64,000 nucleotides of DNA, from NCBI RefSeq assembly GCF_024160145.1, contig NZ_JAMYWQ010000002.1, forward strand, positions 1-64,000. The letters run 5' to 3'. Under the pieces are notes generated by a model, which saw only the letters and a program-made list of their open reading frames with translations, searched no databases and had not been told where the DNA came from. The position numbers were made by a program, and so were the translations under genes. Positions within the stretch are counted from its first letter, which is position 1. Each line of letters opens with the position of its first letter. This document shows positions 1-7,815 of the stretch, piece after piece. The DNA comes from Serratia nevei (GTDB lineage Bacteria; Pseudomonadota; Gammaproteobacteria; Enterobacterales; Enterobacteriaceae).

Positions 1-45
1 GGGTGTGGTGAAATTGATAATGCCAAGAGCCTGGGAAAGTTCCAT
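1..45 (-). CDS. IS4-family transposase, N-terminal fragment (partial)
   Basis: An open frame starts at ATG 45 and leaves the window after 15 codons (MELSQALGIINFTTP). This resembles the N-terminus of IS4-group transposases and lies where the transposase should start inside the terminal repeat. An in-frame ATG at 69 would add eight residues (MASSWTLK). Neither start has a good ribosome binding site, and the upstream ATG lies inside the hairpin at 49-77. Hairpins of this kind in IS4-family elements such as IS10 and IS50 are known to limit translation from read-through transcripts; the same role here is inferred. Confidence 0.5.
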   Translation of the reverse strand, partial: MELSQALGIINFTTP

Positions 46-48
46 TTT

Positions 49-77
49 AAGGGTCCATGACGATGCCATGGACCCTT
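49..77. terminator. Perfect hairpin in the IS leader (terminator or translation block)
   Basis: AAGGGTCCATG at 49-59 pairs exactly with CATGGACCCTT at 67-77 across a 7-nt loop. On the minus strand it lies just ahead of the transposase frame; on the plus strand it is followed by a short T-rich stretch. It may protect the element from outside transcription. Confidence 0.5.
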
Positions 78-159
78 TGTACAGCAACCACAGGATCGGT
101 CAATTGATCCTTAAACGATCGGCATTACGCATTCGCGGCCTTTTCCTTATCTGCGGTTT

Positions 160-1587
160 TTACCCCACCAATTCTTTGCCGTAATCGAACAGCGCTTTCA
201 GCAGGGCGGTTTTCTCTTTGTCGCCTTCGTGCAGGTTATACAGCGATTCGAGCTGCAGCAGGTAACTCTGCACGCGCTCCGCGCTCAGCGCTTCCTGGCG
301 GTGTTGCAGCCAGCGGCGTTGCTCGGCGTCGTCCAGCGTATTCGGGTAGTTGCGCGCGCGGAAGCGGAACAGAAGCTCTTTCATGCGGCCGTCGCTGAAG
401 GCCAGATCCAGCGCCGGCAGGTTCTGCGGCTTGGTCTGCTGGATAATCCTCATCGCCGCCTTGTCGGCATCGCTGAAGAAGCCGTCGTACAGCCGGGCGT
501 CGACGTCGTCGGCGCCTTTGAACGGCTCGGCTTCGGCGAACAGCGCCACCACTTTCTCGCGCACTTCCGGGTGCTGTTTCAGCAGCTGCAGGTTCTGCAG
601 GCAGGCCTGGCGATCGATGCCCAGCCGCTCGGCGTTCTCCGGCAGCAGGGTTTTGGCCGGCGCCAGCACCGGGCATTTGTTGATGTGCACCAGCTTGATC
701 GGCACCGGCGCCTGATCCGGCGCCAGGTCGTCGCGGCGGGTATACAGGCGCTCACGCAGCTGCTCGGCGCTCAGCGTCAACAGCGGCGTCATGTCGCCGG
801 CCAGATCGCACATGATCACCGCGTTCTTGTTGTCCGGATGCCAGGCCAATGGCGACACCCAGCTGGTGTTGCCGCGTGCCGCGCCGAACATGCCGGAGAC
901 GTGCACCAGCGGCGTCATTTCGGCGACGTCGATCAGGGCGTTCAGTTTGTGTTTGTTGCGGTGCTGCAACAGGAAATCGAACAGCCGGGGCTGCGCCTGC
1001 TTGACCAGCCTGGCCATCGCGATGGTGGCGTAAACGTCCGACATCGCGTCGTGAGCCTGCGTGTGCTCGACGCCGTTGGCGCGCGTCAGGTGTTCGAGGC
1101 GGAAGCTGGGGAAGCCGTCTTCGTTTTCCGGCCAGACGATGCCGTCCGGGCGCAGGGCGTAGCAGGCGCGCATCACATCCAGCAGATCCCAGCGCGAATT
1201 GCCGTTTTGCCAGCTGTAGGCATAGGGATCGTAGAAATTGCGATAGAAGATATTGCGGCTCACTTCGTCATCGAAGCGGATGTTGTTGTAACCGAGAATG
1301 CAGGTGCCGGCCACGCTGAAGGCCTGATGGATTTGGCGGGTGAACTCGGCCTCGTTAACGCCTTTGGCGCGCGCCACCTGCGGCGTGATGCCGGTGATCA
1401 TCACCGCCTCGGGTTCCGGCAGGTAGTCGTCGGCCGGGGCGCAGTAGATAACCAGCGGCTCTTCGATAATGTTGAAATCCATATCGGTGCGCACGCCGGC
1501 GAACTGCGCCGGGCGATCCAGCGACGGGCTCTTGCCGAAGGTCTCGTAATCGTGGATGTAAAATGTGGCCGTTGCCTTGCTGCTCAA
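160..1587 (-). CDS. sbcB: Exodeoxyribonuclease I (SbcB)
   Basis: This is the single-strand 3'-5' exonuclease used in mismatch repair and recombination. The 475 residues match E. coli ExoI throughout. The DEDDh exonuclease core starts at DYETFG (D13, E15); NNIRFDDE and the HAHD-region motif (THAHDAMSDVYAT-like, seen as QAHDAMSDVYAT) follow, and the SH3-like and C-terminal domains end in DYGKELVG. No ATG is available: an in-frame stop lies about five codons upstream, and the only good start is TTG at 1587, nine bases after AAGAGA. Poor initiation would keep expression low. The gene stands alone, and an IS4-family element lies just past its stop. Confidence 0.97.
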   Translation of the reverse strand: MSSKATATFYIHDYETFGKSPSLDRPAQFAGVRTDMDFNIIEEPLVIYCAPADDYLPEPEAVMITGITPQVARAKGVNEAEFTRQIHQAFSVAGTCILGYNNIRFDDEVSRNIFYRNFYDPYAYSWQNGNSRWDLLDVMRACYALRPDGIVWPENEDGFPSFRLEHLTRANGVEHTQAHDAMSDVYATIAMARLVKQAQPRLFDFLLQHRNKHKLNALIDVAEMTPLVHVSGMFGAARGNTSWVSPLAWHPDNKNAVIMCDLAGDMTPLLTLSAEQLRERLYTRRDDLAPDQAPVPIKLVHINKCPVLAPAKTLLPENAERLGIDRQACLQNLQLLKQHPEVREKVVALFAEAEPFKGADDVDARLYDGFFSDADKAAMRIIQQTKPQNLPALDLAFSDGRMKELLFRFRARNYPNTLDDAEQRRWLQHRQEALSAERVQSYLLQLESLYNLHEGDKEKTALLKALFDYGKELVG

Positions 1588-1677
1588 AATCGCGTCTCTT
1601 CAGTGGCGGATACAATATGCCCCTATTGTAACGGCGTGGGGAGCGATGCCAAGCGGCGGTTAGCGAAATGCGCGCAA

Positions 1678-1866
1678 TTACGCACGGCGATAATAATCCA
1701 GCCGTTGATGAAAGTAGGAGAGCAGGTGATCGGGGATCTGTTGTTCCGTTTCCGCCTGGGTGGAGGCGATGCCGTAGCGCTCGTTGTAGATCACGCTGAT
1801 GGCCAGCAAATCGGTTTCTATTTTCTCGCGTTGCGCCTGCGGTAAGCTATCCAGCTTTCGAGCCAT
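1678..1866 (-). CDS. Small hypothetical protein (62 aa)
   Basis: I do not recognise this 62-residue protein. It looks real because a strong Shine-Dalgarno (GGGAGA) lies five bases before the ATG at 1866 and the sequence is soluble and charged (MARKLDSLPQAQREKIETD at the start). It has no signal peptide or membrane segment and is predicted mostly helical by eye, with three tyrosines near the C-terminus (DYYRRA). It lies about 90 bp upstream of sbcB on the same strand and could be cotranscribed with it. Confidence 0.7.
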   Translation of the reverse strand: MARKLDSLPQAQREKIETDLLAISVIYNERYGIASTQAETEQQIPDHLLSYFHQRLDYYRRA

Positions 1867-1920
1867 CGTTATCTCCCTGTTAACCTTAGGGCATAATAGG
1901 ATCGTTAGCGGGTCTTGTCC

Positions 1921-2127
1921 CTACCCATTCCGGGGGGCGGCCAGCACTTGAGCGCCGTGTGGCGTACAGGGATCCAGGCTGTGGCGGTCGGTGAATTCGC
2001 TTTGCGGCTGGCGGGCATTGAGGCGATCCACCCGGTTATACAGCGGACAGACGCTGCCGATCACCGCCAGCCAAAACAGGGCGCACAGCAGCACAACCCC
2101 CAACCAGGCTTTTTGGTTATAGGTCAT
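1921..2127 (-). CDS. Small single-pass membrane protein (68 aa)
   Basis: The start at ATG 2127 is preceded directly by GGAGGACTT, a near-perfect ribosome binding site; a longer frame opening at 2166 lacks one. Residues about 7-27 form one hydrophobic helix (WLGVVLLCALFWLAVIGSV), followed by a polar tail of about 40 residues with two cysteines in total in that tail and helix end region. An N-in, tail-out inner-membrane protein is likely. Function is unknown and I do not recognise a family. Confidence 0.65.
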   Translation of the reverse strand: MTYNQKAWLGVVLLCALFWLAVIGSVCPLYNRVDRLNARQPQSEFTDRHSLDPCTPHGAQVLAAPRNG

Positions 2128-2385
2128 AAGTCCTCCACGGGCGCTAAGAGAAATAACGTTGACCATTTAATTAAATCAGAGGCTACATCAATGGTATTTA
2201 AACAGTAGGGATTAATCGTAACCCCTTGCCGGCTCTTTTGTTACTAAACCCGCGTGGAATGTTTCAAAACATTCCTTAAGATAATATTAAGAAAAGTGGG
2301 TAAGAGCGCCGTAATTCTATTTAATATTTGTTTAATTATCCGCAGATACAATCTTCCATATTCAATACCAATGTGGGTGACAATT

Positions 2386-3495
2386 ATGAAAACGCTACTG
2401 TTGACCGGCGCTACCGGCTTTCTCGGTGGTGCAGTTCTCGAAAAATTATTGATTGAAGATCAGCCTATTAATTATCTTTTACTGGTGCGCGCCGATGATG
2501 CGCAGCAAGGGTTGGCCCGTATTCGCACGAATATGGAAAAGTTTAATATCGACGAGAAGCTGCTGTCTAAAATTACGATAGAAAATATATTGTTGGGCGA
2601 CCTTTCCGAGCCGGCCAACTTTTTAACTGACGCACGCATTAACAATGTTACGCACGTTATTAACTGTGCGGCCGTTGCTTCATTTGGTAATAACCCGCTC
2701 ATTTGGAAGGTCAACGTCGAAGGCACCCTGGCCTTTGCCGAAAGAATGGCACAGGTGCCGGCATTAAAACGTTTCCTGCACGTCGGTACCGCCATGTCCT
2801 GTTCACCGGAGCCGGGTTCGCTGGTGGCGGAGAGCGGCGAGTTTGAGGAAGATGCCGAGCACCTGGTGGAATATACGCGTTCCAAATCCACCATCGAACA
2901 GCTGATGCGCCAACGCTGCCCGCAAATGCCGCTGACCATCGCTCGTCCGTCGATCGTGGTGGGGCACACCCGCCTGGGCTGCCAGCCGTCCAGCAGCATT
3001 TTCTGGGTGTTCGGCATGGCGCTGATGCTGCGCAAGTTCATGTGCTCGCTGCAGGACAATATCGACGTGATCCCGGCGGACTACTGCGCGGATGCGCTGG
3101 TGATGCTGATGAACAGCGACACGCTGGAGAACGACGTGTATCACATCTCCGCCGGCGTGGAGAGCAGCGTCAGCTTTGCCGAAATCGACAACGCCATGGC
3201 GGCGGCCTTGGAAAAGGCGCCGGTGGGCGATGAGTATGCGCAGGTGACCTATGACGCACTGGTGAAAATGCGCCGCCAGCTGAAAGACATTTTCGGCCCG
3301 TGCAACGAGCGGCTGATGCTGAAGGCGATGCGCCTGTACGGATCGTTCGCCATGCTCAACGTGCGTTTCAGCAACGAGAAGATCCTCAAGCTGGGCATGC
3401 CGAAACCGCCGCGCTTCACCGACTACATCGCCGGTTGCGTGCAGTCGACCCGCGGGCTGTCTATCCAGCAGCAGATGGTGGTGGACTTCAAATAA
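2386..3495 (+). CDS. Thioester-reductase-like extended SDR oxidoreductase
   Basis: This 369-residue protein has the NAD(P)-binding signature TGATGFLGG at its N-terminus and an SDR catalytic pair YTRSK (Tyr and Lys) near residues 165-170. Overall organisation follows the male-sterility/thioester-reductase branch that reduces acyl thioesters or related substrates. I chose ATG 2386 because GGGTGA lies at a suitable distance and the conserved fold begins at once; ATG 2371 and the open frame back to 2254 lack support. The upstream 258 bp is AT-rich and contains no gene. There is no carrier-protein partner beside it, so the substrate is unknown. Confidence 0.8.
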   Translation: MKTLLLTGATGFLGGAVLEKLLIEDQPINYLLLVRADDAQQGLARIRTNMEKFNIDEKLLSKITIENILLGDLSEPANFLTDARINNVTHVINCAAVASFGNNPLIWKVNVEGTLAFAERMAQVPALKRFLHVGTAMSCSPEPGSLVAESGEFEEDAEHLVEYTRSKSTIEQLMRQRCPQMPLTIARPSIVVGHTRLGCQPSSSIFWVFGMALMLRKFMCSLQDNIDVIPADYCADALVMLMNSDTLENDVYHISAGVESSVSFAEIDNAMAAALEKAPVGDEYAQVTYDALVKMRRQLKDIFGPCNERLMLKAMRLYGSFAMLNVRFSNEKILKLGMPKPPRFTDYIAGCVQSTRGLSIQQQMVVDFK

Positions 3496-3500
3496 CCGCC

Positions 3501-3517
3501 GGGCGCAACGGGCGCCC
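3501..3517. terminator. Hairpin between convergent genes
   Basis: GGGCGC (3501-3506) pairs with GCGCCC (3512-3517) in the 34-bp gap between the convergent SDR and repressor genes. There is no T-run, so a factor-independent terminator is only probable. Confidence 0.4.
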
Positions 3518-3529
3518 GAGGATGCTCCG

Positions 3530-4276
3530 CTACCAGGACGAAGACGACCAGAAGACGCGGCCGAGCACCACCAGTTGCTCTTTGCGCTGCTGATAGCTGA
3601 GATGCTCGTCCTGGTACTCTTCCCGGTTGAGGGAGCGGATGATGACGCCGCCGTCCGGCTGCTCGAGCAGCACTTTCACCCGCAGCAAATTGCCGTGGCG
3701 AATGGCGTAGGTCTTGCCTTCCCGGATGCGCGTGTCGTCGGTGTTGATGCCGACCACGTCGCCGTCCTGCAGGCGCGGCTCCATGCTGGAGCCGGAGATG
3801 CGGATGATGCGCGCGGCGTTGACCGCCACCCCCATCTTGTGCAGGTAATAACGGCGGAAGATCAGCGAAAACTCCTCGCGATCGACGATTTCGTAACAGC
3901 CGTCGCCGGCGGAAAAATCAATATCCAGCAGCGGGATCTCCACAAACTCTTCCTTGTCCTGTTCGGTATCTTCCCATACCACCGGTTTCAAACGGGCGGG
4001 CTGAAAGTCCGACTCCGCCGCCACGTTGTCAAACGGGCGCACCAGCTGCTTTTCATGAAACACGTCGAACCAGCCCTTGGGCAAATTCAGCCTGGCCTCG
4101 ATCCGCCTGGCCAGATTGTCGCCAAGATTACGGGAGGATTTTTCCCCGATGATTTGGCTCAGCGTCGGCGCGGAAGACTCAACCAGCGTGGCGAACTCAT
4201 TCTGGTTGACGCCTTGCCGGGCGTAGCGGGCCATCAATTCGCGCAGATTGTTGCGCCTGATTTCTTTAGTTTCCAT
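3530..4276 (-). CDS. LexA/CI-like repressor: XRE helix-turn-helix plus S24 peptidase
   Basis: This 248-residue protein has an N-terminal XRE-type DNA-binding domain (roughly 8-65, with GVNQNEFATL and APTLSQIIG as the helix-turn-helix) and a C-terminal S24 self-cleaving domain. The S24 serine lies in ISGSSMEPRLQDGD and the likely lysine in LLRVKVL. An Ala-Gly in FSAGDG sits where LexA-type proteins cut. The start METKEI at 4276 is chosen because the longer frame to 4351 would run through the operators. The gene is divergent from a peptidoglycan amidase across a 176-bp gap holding matching palindromes, so autoregulation and control of the amidase are likely. Induction by DNA damage is inferred from the fold. 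Confidence 0.88.
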   Translation of the reverse strand: METKEIRRNNLRELMARYARQGVNQNEFATLVESSAPTLSQIIGEKSSRNLGDNLARRIEARLNLPKGWFDVFHEKQLVRPFDNVAAESDFQPARLKPVVWEDTEQDKEEFVEIPLLDIDFSAGDGCYEIVDREEFSLIFRRYYLHKMGVAVNAARIIRISGSSMEPRLQDGDVVGINTDDTRIREGKTYAIRHGNLLRVKVLLEQPDGGVIIRSLNREEYQDEHLSYQQRKEQLVVLGRVFWSSSSW

Positions 4277-4294
4277 TGTTCGATGATCGCACTC

Positions 4295-4360
4295 TTTAGC
4301 AAAAAGGTAAATAACGGTTTTGCTAAAAAACACTTGCGCATAATTTAGCAATTAGCTAAA
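4295..4360. promoter_or_regulatory. Two palindromic operators for the adjacent S24 repressor
   Basis: TTTAGCAAAA (4295-4304) and TTTTGCTAAA (4318-4327) form a perfect inverted repeat with a 13-bp spacer. A second palindrome, TTTAGC-AATTA-GCTAAA, covers 4344-4360. All four half-sites share TTTAGC. They lie between the repressor start (4276) and the amidase start (4453), the expected place for CI-like control of divergent promoters. Confidence 0.75.
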
Positions 4361-4452
4361 ACAAAAAGGGTGAGCCAAAGGTTCACCTGTGCGGGGCGGC
4401 CTGTCATGATGAGAGGCCGCTCAGTGAAATCAAACGAGAGAGGGACTTTACG

Positions 4453-5220
4453 ATGTACAAGATTGATTACAATAGCTACCGATCGGTCGCCAGCTTCGGC
4501 CACCGCGTGCGCTTTCTGGTGCTGCACTATACGGCGCAAAACTTTGCCGACTCGGTGAAGTCGTTGACCGGAAAATCGGTCAGCGCGCACTATCTGGTGC
4601 CGGATCCGACCGAGGCCACCTATCAGGCCGCCGGCTTTAGCGGCGTGCGCATTTTCAACCTGGTGGACGAGAACGAGCGCGCCTGGCATGCCGGCGCCAG
4701 CCAGTGGGGCACCCGCAGCAATATCAACGACACCTCGATCGGCATCGAGATCGTCAACCTGGCGAGCGGCGACGGTGAAAACATCACCTTCCCGCCGTTC
4801 AACCCGCAGCAGATCGAAGCGGTCACCCAGCTGGCGCAGAATATCCTGCAGCGTTACCCGGACATCTCGCCGGTGAACGTGGTGGCGCACTCCGACATCG
4901 CGCCGGGCCGCAAGAGCGATCCGGGCCCGCAGTTTCCGTGGCAGCAGCTGTATCAGGCCGGCGTCGGCGCCTGGTATGACGAGGCGACCAAGCGGCAGCG
5001 CCAGCAGGAATACTGCTGCCAGGGGCTGCCGGCGCAGGCCGAGCTGCTGAAACTGTTCGCCCAATACGGCTACGACACCTCGGCGGCGAATACCGCAGAA
5101 GGCTATCGCCAGCTGGTGCGCGCGTTCCAGCTGCACTTCCGCCAGCAGAAGTATGACGGCGTGATGGATGTCGAAACCGCCGCCGTGCTGCGCGCGCTGG
5201 TCGACAAGTACGCCGCCTGA
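4453..5220 (+). CDS. N-acetylmuramoyl-L-alanine amidase, AmiD/AmpD family
   Basis: This 255-residue zinc amidase should cut the bond between MurNAc and L-Ala in peptidoglycan. The amidase_2 domain (about 15-160) carries LHYTAQN, HYLV, NDTSIGIEIVN and the late zinc site HSDIAPGRKSDPGPQF. A C-terminal peptidoglycan-binding helical bundle (about 185-250; YDGVMDVETAAVLRAL) follows. E. coli AmiD is a lipoprotein, but here no signal peptide or lipobox is visible: the start MYKIDYNSY is soluble. Either the substrate is cytoplasmic muropeptide, or export depends on another route. The divergent phage-type repressor suggests a domesticated lysis-type module. Confidence 0.9.
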   Translation: MYKIDYNSYRSVASFGHRVRFLVLHYTAQNFADSVKSLTGKSVSAHYLVPDPTEATYQAAGFSGVRIFNLVDENERAWHAGASQWGTRSNINDTSIGIEIVNLASGDGENITFPPFNPQQIEAVTQLAQNILQRYPDISPVNVVAHSDIAPGRKSDPGPQFPWQQLYQAGVGAWYDEATKRQRQQEYCCQGLPAQAELLKLFAQYGYDTSAANTAEGYRQLVRAFQLHFRQQKYDGVMDVETAAVLRALVDKYAA

Positions 5221-5314
5221 GCCTGAGCGCGAATGGGGGACGCCTCATTCGCCTTTTCCTTGCCGGGCCTCCTCCGCTAAAATAGCGGCCTGGCTGGTCT
5301 TTATCGGAGGCATC

Positions 5315-6382
5315 GTGCGCCTCGATCGAAAAATCTCTTCCCTTGAATTGCTGACCTACCGCCACTATCGCATCGTCCACGGCGTGCGCATCGGGTTGGC
5401 GTTTATCCTGACCTTTCTGCTGATCCGCTTGCTGGCGGTGCCCGAAGGCACCTGGCCGCTGATCACCCTGGTGGTGGTGATGGGGCCGATCTCGTTTTGG
5501 GGCAACGTGCTGCAGCGGGCGCTGCAACGCATTGCCGGCACGGTGTTCGGCGCCGCCTCCGGCCTGATCGCCCTGTATCTGGAACTCTATTCGCTGCCGC
5601 TGATGCTGGCTTGGTGCGGCGTGGTGATGTTCGTCTGCGGTTACCTGACGCTCGGCAAACGGCCGTATATGGCGCTGCTGGTGGGGATCACGCTGGCGGT
5701 GGTGTGCGGCGCGGGCGCCGGCGACATGCATACCGCGCTGTGGCGCAGCGGCGACGTGATCTTCGGCTCGCTGCTGGCGCTGCTGTTCACCAGCATCTAC
5801 CCACAGCGCGCCTATATTCTGTGGCGCATGCAGATGGCGGACTGCCTGCAAACCGCCGCCCGCATTTACGGCGCGTATTTTTCGCCGAACGTCATTGAGC
5901 GGCCGCGGCTGGAGCCGCAGCTCAAGGACCTGCTGAATCAGGTGGTGAAGCTGCGCAGCCTGATCGTGCCCGCCAGCAAGGAAACCCGCATCCCCAAAGC
6001 GGTGTTCGAGGCGGTGCAAACCCTCAGCCGCAATCTGGTGTGTACGCTGGAGCTGATGGCCGACGCCTACTGGGCCTCGCGCGAAACGCACTTCATCATG
6101 CTGAACGCCCGCACGCTGCGCAGCACCCAGCTGCTGACGCTGAGCTCGCTGGAATCGCTGGCGGTGCTGATGCGCGAAGGGCCCCAGGCGCAGCGGCAGG
6201 CGGCGGCGGGGCAGCTGGCGGAGATCGCCGGCGAGCTGAAAACGCTGATGCAAGAGGTCAGCCTCGGCCAGCACGGCGAAGCGCCGATTTACGGCTATGT
6301 CTGGCTCAGCATGGAGCTGGCGCAGCAGCTGGAAGAGCTGGGGGATCTGCTCCAGGTCTGCACCGCCGCCGGGCGCGAATAA
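5315..6382 (+). CDS. yeeA: FUSC-family inner-membrane protein YeeA
   Basis: This 355-residue protein aligns along its length with E. coli YeeA, including RHYRIVHG, LVVVMGPISFWGNV, TALWRSGDV and PASKETRIPK. The N-terminal half has about six membrane helices typical of aromatic-acid exporter/FUSC proteins, and the C-terminal half is a cytoplasmic helical domain. The start is GTG 5315 (MRLDRKISSLELL), four bases after CGGAGG; the longer frame to 5168 is not supported. The biological role is not firmly established. It keeps the E. coli neighbourhood with sbcB and tmaR. Confidence 0.93.
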   Translation: MRLDRKISSLELLTYRHYRIVHGVRIGLAFILTFLLIRLLAVPEGTWPLITLVVVMGPISFWGNVLQRALQRIAGTVFGAASGLIALYLELYSLPLMLAWCGVVMFVCGYLTLGKRPYMALLVGITLAVVCGAGAGDMHTALWRSGDVIFGSLLALLFTSIYPQRAYILWRMQMADCLQTAARIYGAYFSPNVIERPRLEPQLKDLLNQVVKLRSLIVPASKETRIPKAVFEAVQTLSRNLVCTLELMADAYWASRETHFIMLNARTLRSTQLLTLSSLESLAVLMREGPQAQRQAAAGQLAEIAGELKTLMQEVSLGQHGEAPIYGYVWLSMELAQQLEELGDLLQVCTAAGRE

Positions 6383-6527
6383 GGGGTCAGATCATGAAGG
6401 CGGCGCTTTGGGTTTTGGCCGCCGGGGCAAAGTGGGTAAGATAAGGCAATCACTGTTGTGCCGGACCGCCACAAACCTGTATCTTGGTGCCATGTGGCCG
6501 TAAGCAAATGAATCTGTGTATTACTAA

Positions 6528-6860
<333 letters not shown>

Positions 6861-6870
6861 CCCGCGTTAG

Positions 6871-6895
6871 CGGGCCGGGCGTCCTGCCTGGCCCG
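6871..6895 (+). terminator. Terminator of tmaR
   Basis: CGGGCCGGGC (6871-6880) pairs with GCCTGGCCCG (6886-6895) with one mismatch and a 5-nt loop, ten bases after the tmaR stop. A short T-rich stretch (TATCTCTAT) follows. Confidence 0.75.
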
Positions 6896-6938
6896 TATCT
6901 CTATCCCACCTGCTAACACTGCCGTTTCCGTTGGGGCA

Positions 6939-6998
6939 TTCCCCGGCGGCCGAAGGCGCCTCCCCATCCTGCAGGATCTGCAGGTGATCGCCGGGGAA
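6939..6998. repeat. Nested inverted repeats between convergent genes
   Basis: TTCCCCGGCG (6939-6948) is perfectly repeated in inverted form as CGCCGGGGAA (6989-6998). Inside it, CCTGCAG-GAT-CTGCAGG (6968-6984) forms a second perfect hairpin. The structure lies just before the stop of the convergent binding-protein gene and could be a second terminator or a REP-like element. Confidence 0.6.
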
Positions 6999-7004
6999 CG
7001 CTGG

Positions 7005-7793
7005 TTACTGCTCCGCGCCGTACATGTCGAAGTCGAAATACCTGTCGTTGATTTTCTTGTAAGTGCCGTTGGCGCGGATCGCCTGCAGCGCAGCGTTGAA
7101 GGCGTTAAGCAGCGCGGTATCGTCTTTGCGCACCCCGATGCCGTCGCCGACGCCGAAATATTTGCTGTCGCTCAGCTCGGGGCCGATAAAGGCGAAATCT
7201 TTGCCGCCGGGCGTTTTGAAGAACTCGCTGGCGCTGACGCTGGCCAGCAGCGACGCATCCAGCCGGCCGTTGGCCAGATCTTCGTTCACCTCCTGCTGGC
7301 TTTGGTAGGCGACCACGTTAACGCCGGCCGGGCGCCACAGCGCGTTGGCGTAGGCCTCCTGGCTGGAGCCTTGCTGCACGCCGACCGATTTACCCTTCAG
7401 CGAGAGGGCGGTGGGCTGCAGGTTGCTGCCCTTATGTGCCACCAGCCGCGCCGGGGCGTTGGAGACCTTGCTGGAGAAGGCGATCTGCTGCTGGCGCTGC
7501 GGCGTGATGGTCATCGACGAGGCGATGGCGTCGAACTTCTTCGCCTGCAGGCCGGGGATCATGCCGTCCCAGCTGCTTTCTACCCACACGCATTTGGCCT
7601 GCATCTGGTCGCACAGCGCCTGGGCGATGTCGACACCGAAGCCGGTCAGCTTGCCCTGCGGGTTTTTATACTCCAGCGGCGGAAAGGTAGGATCGATACC
7701 CAGCTTGATCACTTTGCCGCTGAACTCACCGCTTAGCGCGGGAAAGCTCGCGGCCAGCGGCAATAACAACAACAGCCCTTTGATGGTTTTCAT
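7005..7793 (-). CDS. Periplasmic amino-acid-binding protein of an ABC transporter
   Basis: This 262-residue protein has a Sec signal peptide (MKTIKGLLLLLPLAASFPALSG) and a type II periplasmic binding fold of the SBP_bac_3 family. Hallmarks are FPPLEYKNPQGKLTGFGVD, WDGMIPGLQ and DAIASSMTITPQR, as in lysine/arginine/ornithine and histidine binding proteins. The usual permease and ATPase genes are absent, so it must serve a transporter encoded elsewhere or be a lone receptor. An M20 amidohydrolase lies 22 bp upstream on the same strand, so the two probably form an operon that takes up and releases amino acids from acylated conjugates. Confidence 0.88.
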   Translation of the reverse strand: MKTIKGLLLLLPLAASFPALSGEFSGKVIKLGIDPTFPPLEYKNPQGKLTGFGVDIAQALCDQMQAKCVWVESSWDGMIPGLQAKKFDAIASSMTITPQRQQQIAFSSKVSNAPARLVAHKGSNLQPTALSLKGKSVGVQQGSSQEAYANALWRPAGVNVVAYQSQQEVNEDLANGRLDASLLASVSASEFFKTPGGKDFAFIGPELSDSKYFGVGDGIGVRKDDTALLNAFNAALQAIRANGTYKKINDRYFDFDMYGAEQ

Positions 7794-7815
7794 GTCATTT
7801 CCTCAGCGTTGGCGA

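Larger units (their letters stand above)
1..127 (-). mobile_element. End of an IS4-family insertion sequence, cut by the window edge
   Basis: Read on the minus strand from 127, the DNA begins TAATGCCGATCGTTTAAGG and continues as GATCAATTGACCGATCC. This closely matches the terminal inverted repeat of IS4 as I remember it. A perfect 11-bp inverted repeat (49-59 and 67-77, 7-nt loop) follows, and then an open frame running off the window edge. The element ends 32 bp after the sbcB stop codon. Only one end is visible, so length, target duplication and integrity cannot be judged. The match is from memory of the family, not from a search. Confidence 0.75.

Noticed and set aside
229..1845. A 538-codon plus-strand frame opposite sbcB
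   Set aside because: It is the reverse shadow of a well-conserved exonuclease gene, is rich in His, Arg, Val and Gln from GC-rich antisense codons, and has no ribosome site or family.
4823..6274. A 483-codon minus-strand frame across the amidase and yeeA genes
   Set aside because: It runs antisense through two recognised genes and has the composition of GC-shadow frames.
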